NCBI RefSeq assembly: GCF_028736175.1
Contig: NZ_CP117880.1
Span: forward strand, 2,480,001-2,544,000
Direction: 5' to 3'
Length of the DNA: 64,000 nucleotides
From: Sphingobacterium oryzagri
GTDB lineage: Bacteria > Bacteroidota > Bacteroidia > Sphingobacteriales > Sphingobacteriaceae
The position numbers were made by a program, and so were the translations under genes. How positions within the stretch are numbered: position 1 is the first letter of the stretch; the number at the start of each line of letters is the position of its first letter. A model generated the notes under the pieces. The model searched no databases. It worked only from the letters and a program-made list of their open reading frames with translations, and was not told the origin of the DNA. Below are positions 56,287 to 63,629 of this stretch, one piece after another.

Positions 56287-57027
56287 ATGAATAATAGTAC
56301 CTATTCAAAAAATACATACCGATTGCTGCTGACCCAAATGACCTTGGGCCTAGGTTTACTTTTCGGTCTTGCCGCTTGCAGAAAAGACGATGCGCCAAGC
56401 CCCGTTTACGAAGACGGGAAAAGCACGGTAATCTACGATCTTGCCGGTGATACGGAAGCCGCGATGGGCAGTGCTGCTGTAGATGGAAAGGAAAATCGTA
56501 GTTTTCAAATCTTCTTATTCCGCTTTCGTGACCAGCGTCAGCTATGGGTGCGAACGACAGCAGACTCGCTCCAATACTTAAAAACAAACGATTGGGATAT
56601 TGCCTTTACAGGTCCATACAATGCTGAAATCTACTTGAACAACGCAGGTGACGCGTTTAATCCAGGTTATCAGGGCCCAGCTAACAATACGGCAGTTATT
56701 TTCCGAAATGAAGCTTATGAGCGGGTTACTGCTGCGCCAAGTGATAGCGAGTTTGATGCGAGCGAAGTGGGCAGAATTGGTTGGGCATCGTCTGGCAGTT
56801 CCAGCGGTTGGTTTCAGTACAGCATGGATTCGCATATTATGCTGGCACTACCCAATCGCACGTATATATTGCGACTTCCGGATGGTAAATATGCAAAACT
56901 ACAGTTGATAAACGCTTATAAAGGAAATCCAGCTACGGTAACCAATATGAATTGGCCTGCACCGTACTACACTTTCCGATACTTTGTGCAGCAAGATGGC
57001 AGCAAAAATTTAGCAACGAACGAATAA
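56287..57027 (+). CDS. hmuY: HmuY-family heme-binding lipoprotein (1)
   Basis: The 246-residue product has a lipoprotein signal ending at Cys31 (FGLAACRKDD). The mature part begins with a stretch typical of HmuY: YDLAGDTEAAMGSAAVDGKENRSFQIFLFRF, then TNDWDIAFTGPYNAEIYLNN, and toward the end GWFQYSMDSHIMLALPNRTYILRLPDGKYAKLQL and APYYTFRYFVQQDGSKNL. HmuY proteins are surface lipoproteins that capture heme and hand it to the HmuR receptor encoded upstream (53 bp spacing). Axial ligands cannot be assigned by eye: the His pair of Porphyromonas HmuY is not obviously present. Confidence 0.9.
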   Translation: MNNSTYSKNTYRLLLTQMTLGLGLLFGLAACRKDDAPSPVYEDGKSTVIYDLAGDTEAAMGSAAVDGKENRSFQIFLFRFRDQRQLWVRTTADSLQYLKTNDWDIAFTGPYNAEIYLNNAGDAFNPGYQGPANNTAVIFRNEAYERVTAAPSDSEFDASEVGRIGWASSGSSSGWFQYSMDSHIMLALPNRTYILRLPDGKYAKLQLINAYKGNPATVTNMNWPAPYYTFRYFVQQDGSKNLATNE

Positions 57028-57057
57028 AAGTCTTACATCATAAATTTACAAACACAC

Positions 57058-57738
57058 ATGAACAGATTATTTAAAATGGCAGCATTGGCCTGCGTATTGA
57101 CTATCGGCGTTTCCGCTTGTAGCAAAGATGAACCACAAGTTGAACCAGCCTACCAGGCTCGCGTGATGGTAAGCGATGGGCAAACGGTAGATTTAACAGT
57201 CGCTTCCCCATCAAAAGGTAACACGGGAACAATCAAACGTACGGCTGATGTGTATGCTTTGCGTAATTTCCGCCAATTCAAGCTGGATGCGAATGGCGAA
57301 GCAACAAGCACTGCTGCAGACAATTTCTATTTCGATTTCAAAGAAAATGACGCCACAACGAGTGCAGGACCGGTCGTATTGCCAAATTCTACACGTTCTG
57401 CCAACTTAAAAGTCAATACCGAATCGGGATACTCGCTTTATTATATCGACAAAGCTTTTGAGCAGGTAACAGCAACCGACAATTTTACCTTAGCAACAGG
57501 CGGTTCCCTGGGCTTACAATCTGCTTATGCACCCAACGTCATTGGTTGGCTAAATTATTCTGGAAGTCCAAACCACGCGGTAACACCTGTACCCAACAGA
57601 ACACTTATTGTATTTAAAGATGGGGTCGCACAATTCAAGTTCCGCGTAAACAGCGTATACTCTAACGAAACGCCGGAAAAAGAGGTCGCACCAACAAATT
57701 ACTTTTATGATTCGATAGATTACCAAGAATTTAAATAG
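57058..57738 (+). CDS. HmuY-like lipoprotein (2), divergent
   Basis: The 226-residue product has a lipoprotein signal with Cys21 (GVSACSKDE). It differs from its neighbours, but several blocks line up with the HmuY layout: an initial beta stretch, VNTESGYSLYYIDKAFEQVTATDNFTL, VIGWLNYSGSPNHAVTPVPNRTLIVFKDGVAQFKFRVNSVYSNETPE. The PVPNRTLIV...FKFRV block is like the PLPNRTYILRL...KLQLI block of the first HmuY. It probably binds heme or passes it, but a different ligand is possible. It follows 30 bp after hmuY(1). Confidence 0.78.
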   Translation: MNRLFKMAALACVLTIGVSACSKDEPQVEPAYQARVMVSDGQTVDLTVASPSKGNTGTIKRTADVYALRNFRQFKLDANGEATSTAADNFYFDFKENDATTSAGPVVLPNSTRSANLKVNTESGYSLYYIDKAFEQVTATDNFTLATGGSLGLQSAYAPNVIGWLNYSGSPNHAVTPVPNRTLIVFKDGVAQFKFRVNSVYSNETPEKEVAPTNYFYDSIDYQEFK

Positions 57739-57744
57739 GTCATT

Positions 57745-57773
57745 GCCGCGGTAGATCCATCATGTACCGTGGC
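57745..57773 (+). terminator. Hairpin between HmuY-like genes 2 and 3
   Basis: GCCGCGGT (57745-57752) pairs with ACCGTGGC (57766-57773) over 8 bp (one G-T) around a 13-base loop, with a T-rich tail (TTCTTCATCTTGTCTT). It may attenuate transcription before the third gene or stabilise a processed end. Confidence 0.5.
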
Positions 57774-57856
57774 TTCTTCATCTTGTCTTAAGTTACAGGA
57801 TGAACAAACGAGGGCTTTGGCAACAAAGCGTAGTAAAAATCAAAAATAAGATCCAT

Positions 57857-58627
57857 ATGTTAGCTAAACACGTAAAAACGCTACTTCTTTTTACCGGTCT
57901 GCTCATCCTTGGCAGCGCCTGTAGCAAAGATTCTGATCCGGTCGTAGAAGAAGCAGTGCCCGCAGAGGAAGCTGGCGATCCAAGCTTGTTCAATACCTTG
58001 GTTCGCGTCAATAACCTCGTTGCGGCACAGGGTAATGAAACGTCCAGCGCAGCGAAAACGGTGTATTTTAGTCTGGAAACAAAAAAGGAGTACAGCGAAG
58101 AACATACCCGTACACGTAACTGGGATTTGGCATTCAGCGGCTTATTTAATAGCTTTTTATCAGGAAATAACGGTACAGATGCGGCAAACTTCGGTTTTGG
58201 AAATCGGGCGAGCGGTGGCATACTCATTCTGGAGCAACCATTTGACGAGGTCGTCAACGTCCCGGCTGACAGCGATTTTAAAACAGGAAGTACCTTGATC
58301 GGTACTGACAACTACGGTGATTTTGGCGAAGGAACAGGTTGGTACCTGTACGATTTTGAAGGCACGATTGTGCGCGATGGTGCAACACAAAACCAACATG
58401 TCGCCTACGCGCTCGTTAATCCGCTAACCTTAAAAAACGGTACCGTCGTGCGTCCGCGTACCATTGTTTTGCGTACAGCGAAGGGCAATTACGCTAAAAT
58501 TCGCATACTTTCTTGTTATAAAGACTTGCTCCAACCGGATCAATGGCTACGAGACGCACCCAAGATGTATTTCACGTTCGAATATGTGCTAGTTCGTGCG
58601 GGCAGCCGCACCTTTGCTGTAAATTAA
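57857..58627 (+). CDS. hmuY: HmuY-family heme-binding lipoprotein (3)
   Basis: I choose the ATG at 57857 because it begins a lipoprotein signal (MLAKHVKTLLLFTGLLILGS, Cys22); the longer ATG at 57800 would put a basic extension before it. The 256-residue product contains KTVYFSLETKKEYSEEHTRTRNWDLAFSGLFNSFLSGNNG, then GWYLYDFEGTIVRDGATQNQHVAYALVNPLTLKNGTVVRPRTIVLRTAKGNYAKIRILSCY, and MYFTFEYVLVRAG, all in HmuY order. It is closer to canonical HmuY than gene 2. It follows a 118-bp gap with a hairpin, so expression may differ from the first two. Confidence 0.88.
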   Translation: MLAKHVKTLLLFTGLLILGSACSKDSDPVVEEAVPAEEAGDPSLFNTLVRVNNLVAAQGNETSSAAKTVYFSLETKKEYSEEHTRTRNWDLAFSGLFNSFLSGNNGTDAANFGFGNRASGGILILEQPFDEVVNVPADSDFKTGSTLIGTDNYGDFGEGTGWYLYDFEGTIVRDGATQNQHVAYALVNPLTLKNGTVVRPRTIVLRTAKGNYAKIRILSCYKDLLQPDQWLRDAPKMYFTFEYVLVRAGSRTFAVN

Positions 58628-58667
58628 AACAGCGCTAGCTCGTTTTTTAAAATAGTTACCGAGACAT

Positions 58668-58707
58668 AAAAAAAGCCATTGTTCACGCATGAACAATGGC
58701 TTTTTTT
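58668..58707. terminator. Strong bidirectional terminator after the heme receptor operon
   Basis: A 17-bp perfect stem (AAAAAAAGCCATTGTTC / GAACAATGGCTTTTTTT) closes on the loop ACGCAT. It serves the rightward hmuR-hmuY operon and the leftward sugar dehydrogenase gene that ends at 58722. Confidence 0.95.
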
Positions 58708-58721
58708 TGATTTTCAACATC

Positions 58722-59963
58722 TTAGTATATACGATACAATCTGCCCTGATCAGTTACCGCATACAGCGCGCCATCGGTGCCTTGCGCGATATCGCGAAAG
58801 CGTTGACCTTCGCCGCTGAGCAAACGCTCCTCCCCGACTACGCGATTGTTTGCTATTTTAAGTCGAATAATATGCGTTTCACTCAACGAGCAGATAAACA
58901 AGTCATTCGACCATTCGGTTAAGTGACTGTGATGGTAAAAAGTCATTCCACTAGGCGAAACAACCGGATCCCAATAATATACAGGTTGCTGCATGCCTTC
59001 CAGTTGTTGAATTCCATCGCCAATAACGGCGCCGCTATATTCAATACCGTAGGTTATCGTAGGCCAGCCATAATTGGCGCCCGCTTCAATCTTATTTAAC
59101 TCATCGCCACCGCGCGGCCCGTGCTCGCCCTGCCACAGCTCGCCAGTTTGCGGATGGATCGCTAATCCCTGCGGGTTCCGGTGACCAATGGAATACAACT
59201 CTGCGCGAGCTCCACCTTGCCCGACAAAGGGATTTCCAGGCGCTGCACTACCGTCTGTCGTCAGCCGTAAAACTTTCCCCAATGCGGAATTTACTTCTTG
59301 CGCTTGTGGCCGTGTAACAGTTGAAGATCGTTCGCCCGTGCTGACAAATAAATAGCCTTCTTTATCAAATACAATACGGCCACCGTAATGTAGATTGCCG
59401 GCAAAGGCTGGTGTAGCGCGATAGATTACTCTGGCATCTTCTACGGATGACTCGTCTTCGCTTAATTTTCCCTTGGCCACGGCTGTGAGTGTTCCACCCG
59501 ATTGATTTTCAGAAAAAACCCAATAGATCATCCGGTTGCTAGCAAAATTAGGATCAATGCACAAACCCAGAAGACCGCCCTGCCCGGCAGCATTTACAGC
59601 CGGCAAACCTGTAATCGGCGCACTCAACTCGCCTGTTGGCGTAGCAATACGTAAAGTTCCTGCTTTTTGCGTAATTAATAACCGACCATCCGGCAAACTG
59701 GCTATTCCCCAGGGATTGGATAATTCGTCGTTGATCACCGTAGCCTGATACATGGCTGTCGTCATGATGCCTGGCGCACGGGTTTGTCCGACGAACGCTG
59801 GCGTGTAATCCGTATTCGGAGGGTTTGTTTCTACAGGCGGCCCTAAGGCAATGGTATCTTCGCCGATATTATCCGATTGACAAGCGGTGAAGCCTACAAC
59901 GAACGTAAAAGGCAGCGAGCAGAGTATCGAGCCTTTTAAAAGTAGTTTCGCAAGAGTTTTCAT
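58722..59963 (-). CDS. PQQ-dependent sugar dehydrogenase (GDH-B/sorbosone-type) lipoprotein
   Basis: The 413-residue protein has a lipoprotein signal ending at Cys28 (VVGFTACQSDN). The beta-propeller is recognisable by repeated blades: SNPWGIASLPDGRLLITQKAGTLRI, GQGGLLGLCIDPNFASNRMIYWVF, LHYGGRIVFDKEGYLFVSTGERS, YSIGHRNPQGLAIHPQTGELWQGEHGPRGGDELN and ANYGWPTITYGIEYSG. It oxidises aldose sugars in the periplasm, passing electrons onward; PQQ binding is by family resemblance, as no PQQ synthesis genes are in the window. It is monocistronic and convergent with the heme operon. Confidence 0.93.
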   Translation of the reverse strand: MKTLAKLLLKGSILCSLPFTFVVGFTACQSDNIGEDTIALGPPVETNPPNTDYTPAFVGQTRAPGIMTTAMYQATVINDELSNPWGIASLPDGRLLITQKAGTLRIATPTGELSAPITGLPAVNAAGQGGLLGLCIDPNFASNRMIYWVFSENQSGGTLTAVAKGKLSEDESSVEDARVIYRATPAFAGNLHYGGRIVFDKEGYLFVSTGERSSTVTRPQAQEVNSALGKVLRLTTDGSAAPGNPFVGQGGARAELYSIGHRNPQGLAIHPQTGELWQGEHGPRGGDELNKIEAGANYGWPTITYGIEYSGAVIGDGIQQLEGMQQPVYYWDPVVSPSGMTFYHHSHLTEWSNDLFICSLSETHIIRLKIANNRVVGEERLLSGEGQRFRDIAQGTDGALYAVTDQGRLYRIY

Positions 59964-60069
59964 AGGTCGTTTATAAAAATAGTTAATACATTATTGTTTG
60001 TATGAACAACTAAAAACCACAATTCGTTTTTTTGCACGATATTTTAGCAGGCGATTTAGGAAGACTGTG

Positions 60070-60077
60070 TATCTTTG
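60070..60077 (+). promoter_or_regulatory. Candidate -7 element (TATCTTTG) upstream of the HTH gene
   Basis: An exact TAnnTTTG match lies 75 bp upstream of the ATG at 60153. No -33 element at the usual spacing. Confidence 0.4.
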
Positions 60078-60152
60078 GGTACACGACAGGCGTCGCGGAG
60101 CACAGAAAGCGACTCCCATAAATAGATCAAACAAAAAAATATCATCTACAAG

Positions 60153-60731
60153 ATGCACGGAGAAGAAACGTATCGAAAAGAATATGGAGGGCAAGTGGCC
60201 AAATACCTGAAAGCATTTGGACTGACGGAAGAAGATCTGGGCAAACTGATCAATTCCAGTTCAGATAATGTGCGCGACATTGTATCTGGCCGGGTGGGTT
60301 TAAGCTTGGGCAAGATGATAAAAATTGCGAATGTTTTTTCTGTGCATTACTATCATTTTGCTGATCCATCTTATCCTTTGCCCGAAGAAAGGCATTTGTC
60401 GAGAAATACCAAAACAAAAATAGCAAAACGTAAAAGCATCGGCGTTACGGCACGTGATCGAACAGGTTTTCTGGCAGCTGAACTCGATCGGCTTATTGGC
60501 GACGGCTCGTTCCACAGTCCGAAAACAGCAAAAGCTATCCATAATCTGATGGATCGTAGCTTAAGTGAGCGCAGTGCTACCGAAATAACCAACTTGCTCA
60601 ATAAAGCGCCACGCAATAAAGTGATTGTGAAACTGCCCTATAAGCTCCAAAAAGAAAATCTCTACATACACAAAGATTTCGAGTCTGCTTACCTCGAGTT
60701 GGACACTTCGCAATTGTCCATGCATTTTTAG
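60153..60731 (+). CDS. Helix-turn-helix (XRE-type) protein with unknown C-terminal part
   Basis: The 192-residue protein has an N-terminal XRE-like helix-turn-helix (about 15-72: YLKAFGLTEEDLGKLINSSS, VRDIVSGRVGLSLGKMIKIANVF). The C-terminal 120 residues contain a basic stretch (TKTKIAKRKS) and a helical region (GFLAAELDRLIGDGSFHSPKTAKAI) ending in KLPYKLQKENLYIHKDFESAYLEL. I do not recognise that part. It may be a transcriptional regulator; no partner toxin or antitoxin is next to it. It lies between the divergent sugar dehydrogenase gene and heme oxygenase. Confidence 0.78.
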   Translation: MHGEETYRKEYGGQVAKYLKAFGLTEEDLGKLINSSSDNVRDIVSGRVGLSLGKMIKIANVFSVHYYHFADPSYPLPEERHLSRNTKTKIAKRKSIGVTARDRTGFLAAELDRLIGDGSFHSPKTAKAIHNLMDRSLSERSATEITNLLNKAPRNKVIVKLPYKLQKENLYIHKDFESAYLELDTSQLSMHF

Positions 60732-61099
60732 ACGGCTTGCGGCATCTTAACCGCGCACCATAGCAGCAATGCTATCACGAAGCGGATTGTTGCGTTAAAC
60801 ATTTTATTACAAAAGCGTTTCAGCAGATGATTTTTGGTTTCGAAGGCAAGTTCCAGACTAATTTATGAGGCTAATTTATATAGAACTATTCTAAACAAAG
60901 ATTCTAATTGTTATATTTGCTTTCGCTGCATAATTGGAAAAAAGAGCAATTGTCGTATGGTAAAAAGTGTTAAATCTAGGTGATGTATGCCTGTATAGTA
61001 AAAGAAATTAGCGATTTTCATACATGATTAAGCAGAAATCAGCATACAAGATGTGTCGGAAATCTGAATCTTTGTAGTGTACCATTTTAATAAAATGCC
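60732..61099. other. Intergenic region upstream of heme oxygenase
   Basis: About 370 AT-rich bp with no coding frame I can support. An exact TATATTTG (60912-60919) lies 180 bp upstream of the gene and a near match AATCTTTG (61067-61074) about 26 bp upstream. GTATG/CATAC repeats at about 60985-61050 could form weak pairs. Confidence 0.5.
60912..60919 (+). promoter_or_regulatory. Candidate -7 element (TATATTTG) upstream of heme oxygenase
   Basis: An exact TAnnTTTG match; if used, the leader would be about 170 nt. No clear -33. A weaker match closer to the gene is the main competitor. Confidence 0.4.
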
Positions 61100-61666
61100 A
61101 TGATGTTAAGTCAATATATTAAAGAAAATACCACAGCTGCCCATCAGAAATTGGAAGGAACAGTTGTACGCCAACTAAAAGCAATCCGTTCGAATGCGGA
61201 TTACGCAGAGGTTTTGAAGCACTTTTACGCGTATTTTAAAGCCGTAGAAGAAGCTATTGCCCCCTTTATCACAGCCAATGTACTTCCAGACTATGCAGAA
61301 CGCAGAAACTCGAGCCATATTAAAGACGATATCATCGCGCTGGGCGGCCAGGTAGACGATCTGCCGGCGAGCAGCGCACCAGCTATCAATCATACATTGG
61401 CAGCGCTATCCGCGTTGTATGTGTTGGAGGGATCTATTATGGGCGGTCCATATATTGTGCAGATGCTGAACAAATACGGCATCACGACGGGCACTTCATT
61501 CTTTTCCGGTTATGGATCAGAAACTGGTAAGTTTTGGGGCGCGTTTACGGCCGTTTTAAATAAATTCGGTGAAGACCCGGCTTCACATGCAGAAGCAGCT
61601 GCTATTGCCAACGAAACGTTTGCTAAATTTGGCGATGTTTTTGCAGCGACAGCTATCGAAAAATAG
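61100..61666 (+). CDS. Biliverdin-producing heme oxygenase
   Basis: The 188-residue helical protein belongs to the heme oxygenase family: NTTAAHQKLEGTVVRQL places the proximal His at residue 15, and LAALSALYVLEGSIMGG provides the distal-helix glycines. The C-terminal half carries FFSGYGSETGKFWGAFTAVLNKF. It would open heme to biliverdin, Fe2+ and CO using a reductase. In many bacteria such genes are next to bacteriophytochrome genes, but none is here; near a heme-uptake locus an iron-release role is more likely. Two Met starts (61100, 61103) are possible. A tiny membrane protein gene follows after 24 bp. Confidence 0.9.
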   Translation: MMLSQYIKENTTAAHQKLEGTVVRQLKAIRSNADYAEVLKHFYAYFKAVEEAIAPFITANVLPDYAERRNSSHIKDDIIALGGQVDDLPASSAPAINHTLAALSALYVLEGSIMGGPYIVQMLNKYGITTGTSFFSGYGSETGKFWGAFTAVLNKFGEDPASHAEAAAIANETFAKFGDVFAATAIEK

Positions 61667-61690
61667 ATAAATAATCGGTCAGTCAAACGA

Positions 61691-61822
61691 ATGTCGGAAA
61701 CGAAAGATAGTAAAACAAAATTATGGCTTAAACGCGCTGGAATCGGCGCGTTTATGTTTTTTTTATTGAAAGGTATCGCCTGGTTGGTGGTTTTTGCGCT
61801 AGCCGCTAAATCGTGTACGTAG
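61691..61822 (+). CDS. Small single-pass membrane protein, 43 aa
   Basis: The frame starts at ATG 61691, 24 bp after the heme oxygenase stop. The product has a basic charged N-terminus (MSETKDSKTKLWLKRAGIGA) followed by one hydrophobic segment from about residue 19 to 39 (GAFMFFLLKGIAWLVVFALA), ending KSCT. Its layout is that of a small inner-membrane protein with the N-terminus inside. I do not know a function. Co-transcription with heme oxygenase is likely from spacing. A chance frame cannot be fully excluded at this length, but its composition is coherent. Confidence 0.6.
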   Translation: MSETKDSKTKLWLKRAGIGAFMFFLLKGIAWLVVFALAAKSCT

Positions 61823-61969
61823 GCTTCCATTTCGAAAGAATTGCAGGGTTATCTTGCTGTAGCTTTATTTTTTAAAAATGGATGTACGACGGCAGTCAGA
61901 GTCGTATCCTGGGTCTAGATACAAAACTAGCAGTAGTCCACCTAACCGAAATTATTGCCGGTACTTGCT

Positions 61970-61995
61970 AAAAAAAATTCACCTCCCCTGGTGAA
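61970..61995 (-). terminator. Minus-strand terminator-like hairpin without an upstream gene
   Basis: On the minus strand TTCACC and GGTGAA pair over 6 bp around a six-base loop (AGGGGA), followed by T8. The nearest leftward gene upstream of it ends at 63630, more than 1.6 kb away, with two rightward elements between. Confidence 0.4.
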
Positions 61996-62190
61996 CTCGT
62001 CATGCTAAACTCCAGTTTTTCACCGATTGTTTCCAACTTAATCGTGATTTGTTTTACTTCCCCACGACTTTTTGTATTGTTTATTTAGATAAAGGTATTA
62101 CTGCTGCTGCTTTCCAGCCATAGCTCAGCGATTTACTTTCAAACCATTTGCCGCACGTTTCACCTTATCCAAATAATTTTAAAAACACAC

Positions 62191-62221
62191 TTGACTTAGT
62201 GTTGAAAATACACTACCTTTG
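62191..62221 (+). promoter_or_regulatory. Strong consensus Bacteroidota promoter (TTG-N20-TACCTTTG)
   Basis: TTG at 62191-62193 and TACCTTTG at 62214-62221 are 20 bp apart, the best full match to the -33/-7 consensus in the window. Transcription should begin near 62226-62230, just upstream of a hairpin terminator. Confidence 0.75.
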
Positions 62222-62227
62222 TGCTTT

Positions 62228-62297
62228 CATAATTTAGGTTTATAATTGGTTAGTTAAGGATTCTCATTCTCCCCGTTTGAGAATCCTTTTTTTTTTA
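62228..62297 (+). ncRNA. Candidate small RNA of about 65-70 nt
   Basis: The predicted transcript runs from the consensus promoter to an intrinsic terminator with no coding frame. The terminator is an 11-bp stem (AAGGATTCTCA / TGAGAATCCTT, 62256-62266 with 62278-62288) around an 11-base C-rich loop (TTCTCCCCGTT), followed by a run of T. It could instead be an attenuated leader of the isomerase gene 215 bp downstream. The start site is inferred. Confidence 0.5.
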
Positions 62298-62512
62298 TCT
62301 AGCGGAAGGTTCTTAGAAATTCCTGTTGCAAACCTTGAAACCTGTTTCCTATGCATTGGTGTACAAATTATTGCGCATACATATGTAAACGCTCCGTTAG
62401 CCGACTTGCTATTTCAGCCGCAATTCTTTATTTTTAGACAGCGGAGACCCTACGCGGCAGCCAGCATTGGCTATATGCAACAATCGCTACCACATTATAA
62501 AAATGTTTATCT

Positions 62513-63574
62513 ATGGAAATGAAAACAATCAAAGGTCCAGCTATTTTCTTAGCACAATTTATGGATGACACCGCTCCATTTAATAACCTCGATATCATCG
62601 GAGACTGGCTTGCCGGAATTGGTTACAAAGCGGTACAGATTCCAACATGGGATAGTAGATGTATTGATCTTGAAAACGCGGCCAGCAGCAAAACCTATGC
62701 GGATGAATTGCTTGGCGGATTGGCGGCAAAAGGCCTCTCCATTACCGAGCTTTCCGTACATCTGCAAAGTCAGCTCGTTGCTACACATCCCGCTTATGAC
62801 AAGATGTTTGATGGTTTCGCTCCGGCGCAATACCATAACAATCCGACCGAGCGAACAGCATGGGCCGAGCGGCAAGTACGGCTAGCGGCGCAAGCGTCTG
62901 CCAATCTTGGTTTGCATACTTTAGCTGCTTTTTCTGGCGCGCTCTTGTGGCACACCGTATATCCGTGGCCACAACGTCCAAACGGACTTGTCGATACCGG
63001 ATTTAAAGAATTAGCCAAACGGTGGCTGCCCTTGTTAGATGTTTGTGATGAATATGGTGTGGATATCGCTTTCGAACTACATCCTGGTGAAGATCTGCAT
63101 GATGGCATCACGTTTGAGCGATTTTTAGATGCTGTCGGTGGACATAAACGAGCCAATATTCTATACGATCCAAGTCACTTCGTACTGCAACAACTCGATT
63201 ATTTGCAGTTTATTGATTTCTATCACGAGCGGATCAAAGCCTTCCATGTGAAAGATGCAGAATTTCTCCCTAATGGCAAATCAGGTGTATATGGTGGTTA
63301 CCAGGATTGGATCGACCGTCCGGGGCGTTTTCGATCTTTAGGTGATGGGCAGGTGGATTTCAAAGGAATTTTTAGCAAACTCTCCCGATATGGTTTTGAT
63401 CGCTGGGCGGTTATCGAATGGGAATGCTGCATAAAAGATCCGGTACAGGGAGCTCAAGAAGGCGTGCCTTTTGTGAATCAGCATATTATTGAAGTAACGA
63501 AAAAAACTTTTGATGATTTTGCTAACGCTGGGGCGGACGAACAGCTAAACAAGCACATTCTCGGTCTTTCATAA
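62513..63574 (+). CDS. Sugar phosphate isomerase/epimerase (xylose-isomerase-like TIM barrel)
   Basis: The 353-residue protein has the AP endonuclease 2-type TIM barrel. Metal and catalytic residues occur in IAFELHPGEDLHDG (Glu and His), ILYDPSHFVLQQLDY (Asp and His), IKAFHVKDAEF (His) and WAVIEWECCIKDP (Glu). No signal peptide. It would isomerise or epimerise a sugar or inositol derivative; the exact substrate is unknown. Starts at 62513 and 62519 are both possible. It is monocistronic, followed by a terminator, with a separate candidate RNA upstream. Confidence 0.92.
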   Translation: MEMKTIKGPAIFLAQFMDDTAPFNNLDIIGDWLAGIGYKAVQIPTWDSRCIDLENAASSKTYADELLGGLAAKGLSITELSVHLQSQLVATHPAYDKMFDGFAPAQYHNNPTERTAWAERQVRLAAQASANLGLHTLAAFSGALLWHTVYPWPQRPNGLVDTGFKELAKRWLPLLDVCDEYGVDIAFELHPGEDLHDGITFERFLDAVGGHKRANILYDPSHFVLQQLDYLQFIDFYHERIKAFHVKDAEFLPNGKSGVYGGYQDWIDRPGRFRSLGDGQVDFKGIFSKLSRYGFDRWAVIEWECCIKDPVQGAQEGVPFVNQHIIEVTKKTFDDFANAGADEQLNKHILGLS

Positions 63575-63579
63575 AAAAT

Positions 63580-63608
63580 AAAGGAGCATCAAACCCGATG
63601 CTCCTTTT
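63580..63608 (+). terminator. Intrinsic terminator of the isomerase gene
   Basis: An 11-bp stem (AAAGGAGCATC / GATGCTCCTTT) around the loop AAACCC ends in T4 just after the stop codon. Confidence 0.9.
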
Positions 63609-63629
63609 GTTATGCTTTACAAAGAAGAC

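Larger units (their letters stand above)
61823..62512. other. Non-coding stretch before the sugar isomerase gene
   Basis: About 690 bp without a supportable gene. It contains a leftward hairpin with a T8 tail (61970-61995) and a compact promoter-plus-terminator unit (62191-62297), each annotated separately. Confidence 0.6.

Noticed and set aside
59998-60210. A 70-codon frame upstream of the HTH gene
   Set aside because: It overlaps the HTH start in another frame and has a composition rich in Arg/Lys without a recognisable pattern.
61968-62190. Protein-like minus-strand frames suggesting a decayed gene
   Set aside because: Short pieces such as the 38-codon frame ending at 61968 read plausibly, but they lie in different frames with stops between, have no start codon, and lengths like this are common by chance.
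62277-62522. An 81-codon rightward frame before the isomerase gene
   Set aside because: It begins inside the terminator hairpin and T run, has no initiation signal and overlaps the isomerase start.
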